Below, piece after piece: positions 22,504 through 38,022 of a stretch of 64,000 bases of DNA. Both the position numbers and the translations under genes were made by a program. The notes beneath the pieces are model-generated. The model saw only the letters and a program-made list of their open reading frames with translations. It was not told the DNA's origin and did no database searches. Position 1 is the first letter of the stretch. Every line of letters begins with the position of its first letter. This DNA is from Adineta steineri (Eukaryota; Rotifera; Eurotatoria; Adinetida; Adinetidae), in the NCBI GenBank assembly GCA_905250115.1, contig CAJNOI010000023.1, positions 462,490-526,489 on the forward strand. The letters are read 5' to 3'.

Positions 22504-24458
22504 TTATACATTACTTGAACGTTTTGACGTAGGTCGATAATGAGTTCGTGGTTTTTGTCTACTTTTATATCGATTTGGGGATTCTCGGTAAGTATTTCTT
22601 TCTTCTTTCTCTTCATAATCATCACTATCATTGTCATCATCTTCTTTGTAGTCGGATATATGCTCAATCACTGTTTCTGATTGTCTAGGTATAGAAAACG
22701 AGCCATAGTTTGTACGAATATCACCCATGAATCTATTTGTTGATGGATCAATTTTTGGTATTTCTGGACCTTTCACTATGATATAATCAAAATTTATAAA
22801 AAAAACAAAACATCAATGAAAACAAAACTAACAGGAATTTGTTTGAAATAATGTAACCATATCAATGTTCCCATTTGGCCGTCTACCACTACTTGTTAGA
22901 CTGATATAGCCCGATGCAATCAATTCTGCAATCGAAAAACGTTTCCCATATCTATTAATCAGCGACGGTAGCACGTATACTATCAATGAATATTTATTAT
23001 TAACACTATTTTTACATTTAAATACTCACAGCCGTGTTTAGTATTGATAATTGTTTGTTTATCTCGTCGATTGGAAAAGATTGGAATCCGTGGCATTAAA
23101 TTAATAAATGGACCTTCTAAGGCTGCAAAGGAAAACATAATGAATGAAATAAAGAAGCTTTTACAGGCAGAAAAGCATACGAAAGTGTCGTCTATTATAT
23201 CGTGCGACAGGAACATAAAGTCGATGAGAAGATGATCGACCACCAGTTCGGATTGATTCTCGAAAATAAAGACGCATGTGACCGACAATTTCAGGTCCGT
23301 CAGATTCCTATTTAATTAAATACAAAAGAAAGTATTTGTATTGACAAAAAATTCTTACTTCATCATACGACGACAGTCGCAATTGGGGAAGTTGTTCACT
23401 CTGATCATTGCCATCATTGAAATCGTCTAAATTCATCAAGATTATTATTACATTCGGCAAAAAAGCACCATGTAAGTTCATCATCGATGAATAGTATTAC
23501 ACCAATTCGTTTGCAGTTGATTAAAAAATATAAGTTTCATTTTGATCTAATGTAAACTTTTTTCTGAGTACCATCTCCTAAGGATCGGCGATTCTCCATT
23601 GCTCAATACTATGCTAGTATTAAATTATTTTATAAACATTAATACAAATTCACTAAAAAAATGTATTAATTAATGGAATGCTAACGCTCAGGTACCATTC
23701 ATAATTCGATGTATTAAAAAGTAACCCCCCCTCCTCTTCTGCAATAGAAGGCCTCCTGACTTTCTCTAGGCTGTAAGCATAGGGTTTCGTAACGGGAATT
23801 GATCTATCTCCACATATCGTTTTTGTCAGTAACGTAGTGCAAACGAGTGAATATTAACATGGTCATTTGTTGCACGCCCACACCCATCCGCACTCTTGTT
23901 CAATTTTCGTGTTACTTCTGTAAAATTTCTTGGCCACTTACCTTGCTTTTGAACTGCAAGTGTATTGCTTGTGTTCAATATGTGATAACCAATATATCCA
24001 ATAATACTAATACTGACAAGAAAAATAAGCAACATAACAAAGCCCATATTTCGAGTTTGTTTCCACCATGGCCTAAAAAATATAACATAATCAAAAAAAT
24101 AATCATTTACCGTAGTCAAGCAGTTAGGATCACTTATAAGTATTTATAAAGAATTCGAGAACCTACGAAGAGTTAGAATGGTTTAAGAATACTTTTCAGT
24201 GCACTTCTTCGTAGAATATTCCCGTCGAGTTCTAGCTGCAGATAGCATCACTATTTTATCTGGGATTTATGTAGCTCTTGACGTCTTTTATAAATACCCG
24301 ATTGCTTACCGCAGCCCCAAATGATGCTTTTCTTCTTGCGTATCCAATACGGTTCGATTTTGTTCATCGCTGCTTCTCACATTCCGTAATTCCAAATCTT
24401 TTCTTTCGATATCGTCGCCTGTTGGTGTTCGAATATATTCGGATTTAAATGTATGCAT
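22504..24458 (-). CDS. Unrecognised type II membrane protein, 328 residues
   Basis: Seven exons join in phase: 24310-24458, 23942-24072, 23359-23426, 23181-23307, 23030-23122, 22833-22979, 22504-22775 (987 nt). The N-terminal ~50 residues are polar (MHTFKSEYIRTPTGDDIERK). They are followed by PWWKQTRN and one hydrophobic segment (MGFVMLLIFLVSISIIGYIG, about residues 58-77), which predicts a single-pass anchor with cytosolic N-terminus. The outer part has EIVGHMRLYFRESIRTGG, FPLEGPFINLMPRIPIFSNR and RYGKRFSIAELIASGYISLT. The tail is acidic, then basic and probably disordered (DYKEDDDNDSDDYEEKEE). I do not recognise a family. It lies directly upstream of the phosphatase; I tested whether its anchor exon could splice to the phosphatase linker and the phase does not fit. 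Confidence 0.72.
23868..23898. repeat. GT-hairpin arm (locus 10)
   Basis: A single CA-rich arm, TTGCACGCCCACACCCATCC, lies in the intron after the membrane-anchor exon of the type II protein. No left arm is seen. Confidence 0.5.
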
Positions 24459-24550
24459 TAAGTGCTATCTATAGTATTAGACACAAAGGGAGAAAAGTTG
24501 ATTTAAATCATTTGAAAATGAAAATGAAATTATTTTGAAACACTAAATCA

Positions 24551-24632
24551 CAAGAATGGGTGTGAGCGGGTAGGCATGCGTGTGGGTGTGGGTGTCTCAT
24601 ATCTATGGCATCCAGACCCACACCCATCCAAA
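24551..24632. repeat. GT-rich hairpin, locus 11
   Basis: CAAGAATGGGTGTGAGCGGG and GTGTGGGTGTGGGTGTC pair with CAGACCCACACCCATCC. The right edge is where VIT-domain homology of the neighbouring pseudogene stops. Confidence 0.75.
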
Positions 24633-24921
24633 GATATTTCATCTTGTTCAAGTAAATAAACGCCATGATTTTGTTGAAGTGCTTCAAAATATGCTCGTTA
24701 TGAGTCATCCTTCTTTTTTCATACAGCCACAATTTCTCCACCATTAATACGAGCTCGAGAGACATAAACAGCTGCTTGTTTTTCATTGGGAAAGCAATAG
24801 ACAGCTTCAGTAACTTTTGTTTCATGATTTTGGAATACCTATGTAACTGTTACATCAACAGCAAAAGATCGAATTGCTGCTTCGACATACACTCGTTTAA
24901 GTGAAACATGCTTCTTTTCTA
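24633..24921 (-). pseudogene. VIT-domain protein remnant (VWA5A/ITIH/PARP4 type)
   Basis: Reading away from the N gap on the minus strand: KKHVSLKRVYVEAAIRSFAV, then DVTVT, an in-frame TAG, and FQNHETKVTEAVYCFPNEKQ, then AAVYVSRARINGGEIVAV. After a frame change, RAYFEALQQNHGVYLLEQDE follows. This is the order of a vault/inter-alpha-trypsin (VIT) domain: beta-strand repeats, CFP, then the YEEAxxxGxxAYLLEQ helix. The stop, the frame break and the abrupt end at hairpin locus 11 make it a pseudogene. The N-terminal side is lost in the scaffold gap. Confidence 0.7.
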
Positions 24922-25021
24922 NNNNNNNNNNNNNNNNNNNNNNNNNNNNNNNNNNNNNNNNNNNNNNNNNNNNNNNNNNNNNNNNNNNNNNNNNNNNNNN
25001 NNNNNNNNNNNNNNNNNNNNN
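24922..25021. other. Assembly gap (100 N)
   Basis: Exactly 100 N, the usual placeholder for a gap of unknown size. GT-rich hairpins lie on both sides (loci 11 and 12), so repeat-induced assembly failure is likely. Confidence 0.98.
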
Positions 25022-25070
25022 GTGTGGGTGTGTGTGTATTATATATATAGTACCTCCATCCACACCCATC
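25022..25070. repeat. GT-rich hairpin, locus 12
   Basis: GTGTGGGTGTGTGTGTATTA and CATCCACACCCATCG flank an AT loop, directly at the right edge of the N gap. Confidence 0.65.
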
Positions 25071-28000
25071 GTTAAATAAACGAAGCTAACTTTCGAATAT
25101 TGAGAGGTAATTGTGAAATGCAAGTTCGAACCTTATATTATATTGAAAAAATATATTCATCAGTGTGGAATAATAACTCTTTTTAGTTGAATAGATACTA
25201 AGAAATATATATTCTTTATAATTAATTATGAGCATGATTTTTAACAAAGAGATGCGCAGAATATGTTTAAAATATCAATAAACTCTGGATTTGATAAGTG
25301 AATGTGCTTCAATCATTATTCTTGATGAGACTCAGAATATTTTGTATTTATTATAGCACATTATTAATAATGACTACTTTACTTGTCTTTTTTTCATTCA
25401 TTAGTGGTAAAATCGTAGAATAATTAAAGTTTATATTAACAGATTGATCATAGAGTTTAGTTTTTCTTTTGAACGATGTTCTTACTGCAGAATCAATAAG
25501 AGAATGAAGAATACAAGAAAATATCTTTAAAATCGTTGTAATCGCGTTCAAGTTTATGCTCCTTTTTAAATTAAAAGGAATAAAGGTATAAATCAATGTA
25601 GGTAGAGATCGTTTTTATCGTATTATATTAATCATTAATATTGAAAATATCATTGTGCCTTTTGTAAAACGAAATAGTACTTTTAATTTCGTCAGCTGAA
25701 ACTGGCATATTACTAATACAAGAAAAATGATATGTATGTTAAAAATCATATTAAAAAAGTTTCATTTATAGAAATATTTCTATAGAATACTGTCTTTTTT
25801 CTATGTAATATATTCATAAAAATTTTAAAAAAAAAACAGATATTTTTTTCGAATTAATTAGAAGAAAAATCATCGTCGGATTTTTCCATCTGAAACGCAA
25901 TAAATAAACATATTACTAATTTACGAAGGATAAAAATTTATTATGAATAATGATGAATATTTTTTACTTCTATAAAGTATGACTCTGTAGATTAAAAGAC
26001 TAGACAAGAATGACAAAAGGAAAGCAAAGAAAGAGAAACACATGTAAAATTGATTATATTTCTTTTTTCCTTTTCCTTTCTTGGCAACTAACAGCTGATT
26101 AATGTATCAATCTAACAGCGTTGTTTGAACTTTTTACATAAAAAATAAGCATGAGAATGACTCTTTAAATGGTCGAAACGTTTGATTAAAATAAAAATTT
26201 TGATCATCTATTATTTTAAATGAATTTATTTACAGTCGTTATCACTCAACTATTTTTAATTAAAAGAGTTGTAAAATATAATAAAAAATATTCGCATGAC
26301 AAAAATTAACTTCTTAATAATTTTTCTTTGCAAAAGAATGTTCATTGTTACTATATACATATATATATATATTAGTCTATGCCATTCATGTTAACAGACG
26401 ACCTCTTTATTGGAGATAATATCATGTCCCGGGCACTAAAAATTACACATGGATACAGAACAGCACGTGTACGTGCATCGTGACATCACGTGTGCCAAGA
26501 CGCACTAACCAGACGTAAGTGCACCAATAGTGCACAAGTTGACTTGGAATTCTTCAGTCCGACATAAAAAAGGGAGTGTCTATGTAAGGATATAAATAAG
26601 AGAAAGAGGAATGAATGATTGCAGTCACTGAAACAATCCGCGAGTGCATTTTATCGAGAGTGAACACACATGAAAATGATTGTATTAAAGCTATTTTTCT
26701 ATGAAAATTGAATCGCCGCGATAGGGTTAAGGTATTTATCTTTTATTTGTATTTATTAGTGTCGTTTCATTCTTTTTTATTAAATAAAATGTGAATTAAA
26801 TAGAAAATATCTTAAAAATCGCTGATTTCAAAGAAGATTTTACCATATTATTTATGATCTATGATTGATGAATACTTAGAAAGTATTATAGAAATGTGTA
26901 GCTTAGAAGATAAATAGTTTTGTAACCTCCAGATAGATAAAATTGTAGAGAAATGTTAGGGTTATTGAATGACACAGGTATGAGCAATTGTATTGTATTG
27001 TAAACAATAGAAATTGCTGCAAGTGTCTATTTATCCCATATCTAAAAAATAGATTGATAGAAAAATATCTTCTGTATAACAATTGTACTGCAACTCGTTT
27101 TCTATCTTCAAAATCGGAAGAAATGTAACAATTTATTTGAATAGACAAATAAATACTACATCTATCTAAATTCTAGGAAAAAAAAATCAAAAATTATATA
27201 TAGTTTTTTTTATTACAAAAGATTTTCATTTAAATAATATTATTTTTCAACAATTCATTACATAAATATTATCATTAATGAGAGCAACAATAATAAGAAT
27301 CTTCTCCATATTTATGTATGAAGGTTTTTATTTATTCTTGACAATGAATTTCTAACTATTAAACTTTATACAAACGTGGAGATTATTTTCAATTGTTTAT
27401 TTCTCTATCGAGTTTCTGTTATGTCGAAAGGTCGTTAAGAACAAAAGATTGGTTGCTATTAATGAAAATATCAGTATAAAAGAGAATCAAATTGTATTAT
27501 AAAGAACGAAGAAACGAGAAAGAAAAAATAACATATAGTTAATAATACAATATAGATAAATTACTTTTTTTCTTCTATAATTGTTCGAAAAAAAAGAAAT
27601 AGTCTTGACTAACACGTGCATCCAGACATAGACATTTATTCATTGTATATAGATGCACTTAATAAACACAAACAGAAACAGATATTCACATGTTATAATA
27701 ATACTCTTCTATTGATCGAATAGGTGTTTAGACATGCAAAAAAGTACATAATATTTTCTTTTGTTAAAATTTTTTTGAAGATCTATACAGGCAATCACGT
27801 CTATTAGGTTAAGTAGAAGTTTGATTTGATACCGTTTCTCTTTTTTTTTATATTTTTTTTATAAAGCATAAAATTTATCTCTTAAAGGTCATGTATATAT
27901 ATAGACATATGAAAGAGTAAAGAAAAGAGTGCATCCTTTTTATAGAACAGAATTATTTTGATTTTAATTGCATATTAGTTTTTTCATGTTATTGAATGTC

Positions 28001-28097
28001 GACTACTGCAAAGTAGTCGGTATATATTTTTAAAAACGTTAATTTATAAGAATATTAGATCTTTTTAGAATTTTAATTGAAGAGATCTATAGTCATT
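25071..28097. other. Intergenic, AT-rich
   Basis: Three kilobases without a supported gene. A less AT-rich island at about 26400-26740 contains alternating CACGTG-like words (GCACGTGTACGTGC, ATCACGTGTG) and a TATA-like ATATAAATAAG near 26590. It could be a promoter or a decayed LTR, but no partner repeat or coding exon is seen. A small perfect inverted repeat (CGACTAC/GTAGTCG) lies at about 28000-28019. Confidence 0.45.
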
Positions 28098-29105
28098 ATG
28101 ACTGCAAAGTGGGTGAAAATCGATGTTATTTCTGGTCTTTTTGGTGTTGCAATTGGTTTTGTCTCATTTTCATTTATTTTTCAATGGCAACAAAAAAGAC
28201 GTAAATCTCATTCATCAATATTTAATAGTGAACATGAAGAAAATTTACATTGGAATCCATTAATAGAACGACGTGGTTTAGGTGATCTCCTAACACGACT
28301 TAATCATATAGCAATAACTGTATCAGATGTTGGTAGATCACTTAGTTTTTATGTTGATATATTAGGATTACAACAAATTCGTCGTCCAACTTTTGATCGT
28401 CATGGTGCATGGTTAACAATGGGTAATATTGAACTTCATCTTATCAAAGGTATACCAGCTATACCACCTGTTGATAATCTTCAAGTTGCACATCTTGCAT
28501 TTCAAACATCAGATATGAATGAAGTATTACGAAAACTTCATGAATTAAATGTAGATGTTCGTCAAAGTTTAACAGTTACAAATGCACATAAATTGATATC
28601 TGAAGATAAACCAGTTATTATTCAATATTTTTTCAATGATCCAGATGGATATTATATTGAATTATGTAATTGTGATGTTCTCACAGAATTTTCATTTAAT
28701 CGCAATTTAACTATTGATAATATTGATTATCATGAAGGTATTTTTCATAATAAAATATTTACTATTATTAAAGTATTAGCAAATTGGAAAAGACTAGTTC
28801 GAAAACATTCTGACGAAGAATTTGATAATATATTAAAAAATACAACTCGAGCAAATGAAATTGATGAAAAAAAATTTAATAATCTTATCACACGACGATC
28901 AGTTTATGGTGATATTTTACAAGGATTTAATGATGAAGATATTAAAGATGCTTTACTTCAATCTAATAATTGTATTCCATTAACAGTCAAAATTCTGGCT
29001 AGAAAACGTGGCGAAAGAAGATTTTATCGACCACCTTCTTTCATTGAACATGGTGAAATAGTCGATCCTGAACCATTTATTATGAATCAAAATAAATCTG
29101 ATTGA
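28098..29105 (+). CDS. VOC (glyoxalase/dioxygenase-fold) protein with N-terminal membrane anchor
   Basis: A single-exon, 335-residue protein. The first in-frame ATG is at 28098. An N-terminal hydrophobic segment (ISGLFGVAIGFVSFSFIF, about residues 10-27) followed by QQKRRK predicts a membrane anchor. One vicinal-oxygen-chelate domain spans about residues 62-205: LNHIAITVSDVGRSLSFYVD, WLTMGNIELHLI, VAHLAFQT and DPDGYYIELCN supply the usual His/Glu/His/Glu metal-ligand positions of a paired beta-alpha-beta3 fold. The C-terminal ~120 residues are polar and not recognised. An A8 run at 28867-28874 is in frame here, unlike several elsewhere in the window. The reaction is unknown; a glyoxalase/FosA/dioxygenase-like metal enzyme is likely. 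Confidence 0.85.
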   Translation: MTAKWVKIDVISGLFGVAIGFVSFSFIFQWQQKRRKSHSSIFNSEHEENLHWNPLIERRGLGDLLTRLNHIAITVSDVGRSLSFYVDILGLQQIRRPTFDRHGAWLTMGNIELHLIKGIPAIPPVDNLQVAHLAFQTSDMNEVLRKLHELNVDVRQSLTVTNAHKLISEDKPVIIQYFFNDPDGYYIELCNCDVLTEFSFNRNLTIDNIDYHEGIFHNKIFTIIKVLANWKRLVRKHSDEEFDNILKNTTRANEIDEKKFNNLITRRSVYGDILQGFNDEDIKDALLQSNNCIPLTVKILARKRGERRFYRPPSFIEHGEIVDPEPFIMNQNKSD

Positions 29106-29695
29106 TAATTAAAGTATTCACGCAACAATTTTATATTGCTTTTTTTTTATTATTTTTTATTTTAAACTAGTATTGTTCATTTATGAAAAGAATATATGAA
29201 ATTGTAATATTACACAATATTTTCTGTCTGTTTTATTCTTTAGTTTTTGATCATTGTCTGATCATATTTGATGTTCCATATTCGTCTTGTAACTAAACAA
29301 AACTACTCGCATAAATACTTGTTATTCTTCAATCATATTAGTCATCAATTTATTGATTTAGAATCAACTGAGATTAAGCTGAATAAAATAACAGAATGTA
29401 ACGATGAGGAACTTGTTGAATTTTTGAAAATATCGATTCTCTTCCAGCTGATCAAAATGCGGATATGAACAAATGAAAAATTATATTTGAAAGATATTAT
29501 ACTAAATACTGATATTGATCAAATCTCTCAAATATCTCTAAAACTAGAACAAAACGATATTCTTTCGATTTTCGATAAACTTCATTATTTAACTTAGTGC
29601 AAATCATTTTTTGGAATAATTAAATTGTGTTGTATATAAAATAATATTTGAAACATTAAAATATTATTTATTTGAAATGACTAGAAAAGAATTTA
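29106..29695. other. Intergenic
   Basis: Sequence between a plus-strand and a minus-strand 3' end. A 66-codon frame at 29268-29468 has no family resemblance and no coding support. Confidence 0.45.
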
Positions 29696-30849
29696 TTAAT
29701 CAACTCCTAAAATGAGATTTCGTTGATAATCTGTCAATTCAATAGTATTTTCACCCCTTGATATTTCTCCACCCATAGTTTGATATTCATGTGGCCAATG
29801 TGACGTTGTTAATCGATAACGAAATGCATCTAATCGACGATTAATTAATTCATCTGGATTTTCTGCAAATGCTAATGGTGTCATACATACATAACTAATC
29901 ATTCTCAATAAACTAGGTATTGGATCATTATTCAATGGTTGTTGTCGTGGTGTTACAAAAGAAGGTGTATTACAATGAACAGTACGAGAATCCCATAATA
30001 ATAAATCACCTGGTTGAGCATGAATTAATAAACCATATCCTTCTTGCAATATTTCATGAGATAGAGGAATTTTTGAATTATTTCCGGTTTTTTTTCCATA
30101 TAGAAAGTAATTCATGAAATCGATTATGTGAACCAGGTATAACCATTAATCCACCAGTTGTTTCATCGGCTGGTAATAAATTAATGATACCTTGAACACA
30201 AACACGATCTGGTTTTGTCACTGGACTTTGATCAACATGCCAATTAGCTCCTACAGTTTTCCACGGATTCGTATTATTCTCAATATCTCTTCCTATAATA
30301 TGTAAAAAAAGGAAATAATATAGTCATAAATTTTATAGTAAGATGTAGAAAAAGCATGATGAATTTATTATTCTTACGTTGAACTTGTGGGTTTAAATGC
30401 CAAGGTCTAAAAATGCCAATACCATCCATTGAACATAATAAATCTCGTGTCTGCCAAATTTCAGCAAATACATCTTTAACTGCAGGTACAGAACGAACAA
30501 ACCATTGAGCTTGTGAATTTCCACTACCAAAATCTTCAACAATTCCAGCTTCATGTCTACCTGGCCACTGATTCCATGTTTGTATTTGTCCTCGTTTTAT
30601 CTTATATGGAGATTTAAGACCTTCTAAATGCTGCCATATAAGATTCTTTGCTATATTGACTTCTGATTCGTCTAATACATCTGATATAACTGTATAACCA
30701 TGTTGCTGAAGATGGCGTAATCCATCAGCAAGTGTTTGTGGATCTTGACATGAGAATCGTTGAGATACTGTTCTATAATCAATTTTTACTCCTACACGAT
30801 CAACTTCCATCATTTCTCGATCTTGATTTCTAGCAGCTAGATTTGCCAT
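29696..30849 (-). CDS. Phytanoyl-CoA dioxygenase (PhyH) family protein
   Basis: Two exons, 30378-30849 and 29696-30292, encode about 355 residues once one base is discounted. This is a 2-oxoglutarate/Fe(II) oxygenase. HGYTVISDVLDESEV starts the fold; ANWHVDQSPVTKPDRVCVQG carries the HxD iron ligands; LMVIPGSHNRFHEL is the family's hallmark strand; GDLLLWDSRTVHCN carries the distal His; a basic RMISYVCMTP follows for 2-oxoglutarate binding. An A8 run (plus-strand T8 at 30088-30095) breaks the frame between SHNRFHELLSIWKK and NSKIPLSHEIL; seven As restore it. The substrate is unknown; the family hydroxylates acyl-CoAs and small molecules. Confidence 0.85.
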
Positions 30850-32296
30850 TTAGTTACTTTATAATAACAAAAAAAAAACTACATACCTTTTCAGTAAGAA
30901 GAAGCGAATATATAGAGTGTAGTGTGTGGTGGAGTAATAACATATATTTCGAAATTTTATTATGTAATGACGCAAGAAAGAAAGGAAATGACGTTTATAT
31001 GATAAATTCGTCATTTTATGGTTATGTTTATTGAATGCTTAACCATGTATTAACATTTGTCATTATAACGATCGTATATAATAATTATTTGAGGGCTTCA
31101 GATACGATTTTCTACTTATTCTCTTATGAATCATAAATTCGAAATGATCCAAAAGAATCCTAAACAATATGGTTTACTTCATTCTCATGGATAATATATC
31201 TTTAACTGTGGCGCAAATAGTTGATTGTGGATATTAGTGTGCTTTTTCTTATATCCTTACACATATTCATATCATTGTATTAAAAAAATACATACAAAGT
31301 AAATGATACTTCAAGTTTTTTCCCACAAAATTGTATAAGGCAAGATGGGATAAAACAAATTTCCCACAAAATGATTTCTTTCTCCATTCTATTTATATCT
31401 CTTTCAATGAATATTAAACGTTGTTTTTTAAATGGAATGTGATTGATGTATGATTAAAACAACTTAGTAACAAAACGAAACAAATAAAGTAATTATCAAT
31501 GGGAAAAAGCGATTTATAATTTGTTTGATTAAAAAATGATTAATTCTATTTAAACTGATTTAAATCATCTTTTTCTCTCTTCGTAAGTAGTCATTATTAG
31601 GGATTTTTCCCACTTTTTCTTTTCTTTTCTTATCCAGTAAATATTATATCGTAGAAAATTCCAACGGTTTTTTCCACATTTAGCTTGTTTATAATATACG
31701 AATATATTCTATTCGAAACAAAAAAAAAGTTTTCAGTATCTTTCATTGAAATAAAACTACATGCGTGTATATTTCATTTTCGTTGTTTTCTATCGTGTGA
31801 TATTTATTTAGTAGAAGACTTTGACCTATGAATCATACAATTCAACACAATATTGTTCTGTCAAAGGTAGTAAAGGAATATAAATGTAAGAGAAAAATAC
31901 AACCATACTCTTATTTTTTTTCTTTCTTTCTTTCTTTCTTTCTTTCTGTTCTTCCTACACATACGTGTCTTATGTTGGAAATTGCCAATTAACTTGATAT
32001 TATATTAAAATTCATGATATAAATTATTCATTTTTAACATTTTACAAAGAGTGTATTCCTAGAGTATCTCTGACTTAATTTTACAAGACTTTCTATTATT
32101 ATCTATCATTTATGCGTAAAGTGTATTCTCAATTTGGTAAATATATTACTTTGTTTTATTGTTTTTCTATTATGTGTTTATATTCAGTTAACTTGATTTT
32201 GATAAGCTATTATATTGAGATATATCTTCATTAATCTTTGTATAAAATACTAAAATTTATTAAAGCTTATTTTTATTTTATAGAAAAAATTCAATA
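30850..32296. other. Intergenic; divergent promoter region with TTTC microsatellite
   Basis: The region separates the divergently transcribed PhyH and SNF2 genes, so it probably holds both promoters. A (TTTC)n tract of about seven units lies at 31917-31947. Several reiterated TTTCCCAC words occur at 31318-31365 and 31600-31675, of unknown meaning. Confidence 0.5.
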
Positions 32297-36119
<3,823 letters not shown>

Positions 36120-36756
36120 TTTTATGTAGTAATATAAATAAAACGTTTGTCCGTGTTATACAGAAAAACAAGCATTTATAGATTCATTTATAATACATCA
36201 TGATAACAATAATCCGACAGTAGCATAATCAAATTAACCTATCAATTTTTTCTTATCTACAAATCAAATAGTTTTCTCCTGTACTATCGTTGGTTTCTTG
36301 TAACATCATTCAAGATAATCTACTGTACTACTTAAAGCATGCTTAATCTTTTGTTTCAATTATTGTCATTGATACGCCGTCTTCTTTTCTTGACGAAATA
36401 ATAGATAAAAAACCAACTTTTTTATTGAATTGTCATTATTCAAATATTATTTAAGTAAATATATTCTTAGTAGAAAATATGTAATTACCCCTTATCAAAC
36501 AGAAAACAAGGTCTACCTTTATCTTCAATTATCATTGATAATAGCAAACTAATATGTTTGATCTTAAAATAAATATTTTTCATGAAAGAAAAGCAAAAAG
36601 TGAAAGAGTTCGTAATATTAGTATGAAAGGTCCACAACTTGACCTAAATTCTAACTTCCAACAACCACTTGATTATAACACAAAGTAAATTCAATTCATA
36701 CTATTTTTCTTTATTTCTTTATATATAGAATCGTTTTGAAGATACAACGAGAAAAA
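36120..36756. other. Intergenic with a 44-codon ORF
   Basis: A short ATG frame at 36554-36688 (begins MFDLKINIFHERKAKSERVR) is ordinary in composition, but I do not recognise it. It could be a small gene or a lone exon. The rest is AT-rich spacer. Confidence 0.35.
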
Positions 36757-37390
36757 ATGAATAATTCTATGATGTTGTCGTTGATAATGTCAAGTAAGCA
36801 TCTTTTCCATTTGAATGAAAAACACAACTTTATATCACCGATTGAGCGACTAATTACATGATGAATAAAGATCAAAGAGAGGAGAATATGAACATATATA
36901 TATAGAACGAAAGAAAACAACTAACAACTTGTATATTTAATATTTATTTAGCAATGATCTTTGTTACAGATGGATTAAATTGTATTGTGTGTTCAAGCAC
37001 GACCAATATAGCTTGTTATGATCCTTACCAAAATGGTTCATCAGCAACAAGTAGTTTTCCACAATCAGGCTTCACATCTTGTCTTGTAAGTGACAACTCT
37101 TATGTAATATTCTTCTTCCTTAATGTATTTATCTATTTATTAATTAGAAAACAATGTATTCTGGAACAGCTACTATCTATCCAGCAGGTACAGTAGTCCG
37201 CGAGGGATCACATAGTAGTTGCATTGCGCCTGAAACTATTGGTGGAATTGCAGTGGTTTATTGTTGTTCAGATAAAGATAATTGCAATGATGCAACAACC
37301 TGTCGTGCATTATTCTTAGTTACTATCTCGTTTATGATCGGTTCTTTTTTTTGTCAAACGAATATTTCTATGCTGAATAATTATTTGTGA
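36757..37390 (+). CDS. Small secreted/GPI-type Cys-rich protein (Ly6/uPAR-like)
   Basis: Three exons in phase: 36757-36793, 36952-37085, 37148-37390. A short hydrophobic leader (MNNSMMLSLIMSTMIFVTDG) is followed directly by LNCIVCSS, the usual Ly6 start. Ten or so cysteines follow, ending in the CCSDKDNCN block (Ly6 pattern CCxxxxCN), then a hydrophobic C-terminus (ALFLVTISFMIGSFF) as expected for GPI attachment. It is a predicted three-finger surface protein; the ligand is unknown. Confidence 0.75.
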
Positions 37391-38022
37391 AGTTCATTGA
37401 ATAAAAATCTATCAAATGAGTAATGTAAAGCAATTGTCTTGCTCTCTCAATTATGTGATATCAAATGTCTGTAGACACGCAACAAATAACTTTTTGTATT
37501 CATCAGTTAAGTATCTTAATATTTAATTTTAGTATCTTTCATATATCATCAAGTACAGTTAATACATTTACTCATTATTACTTGATATATAACTCACAAT
37601 TTTATCATAATATGGACATATATCGACTTGATCTTCTTGAATCTCATTTATACTCAGTCTCTTAGTGATATCTATCGAAATTAATTAATACAACTTAGAG
37701 TGATCGAATAAGTCATATCATATTGATATAAAATAAGATGAACGTACTTATTTATATGCTTGTAAATCAATATAAAATATAATTTCTACATTAATGACTC
37801 ACAGAAACGAAATCTTTAAATGTAACTCCATTGGCTTGATGCTGTACCAATGAAACCTAGTAGTAAACGAAAATAGTTAGATAGACACCTACTTCATTGT
37901 ATTATTACCAATAATTCTGATGCAATAAACTGACGTTTATTTTTTGAACAATAGAATTTGATGATGCAATTGATTTATTATAAAAGATCAAAGTTTTATT
38001 AAATTTTACAATTTATTTCAGA
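37391..38022. other. Intergenic
   Basis: AT-rich spacer. A 66-codon frame at 37465-37665 shows no family features. Nothing else is seen. Confidence 0.5.

Noticed and set aside
22210..24072. Splicing the membrane-anchor exon of the type II protein onto the phosphatase linker exon to make a membrane-anchored phytase
   Set aside because: The anchor exon ends in phase 1 while the linker needs phase 0, giving an early stop, whereas the exon at 23359-23426 joins the anchor perfectly.
28000..28019. Small perfect inverted repeat CGACTAC/GTAGTCG upstream of the VOC gene
   Set aside because: A seven-base stem is common by chance; no adjacent T-tract or gene end suggests a terminator.
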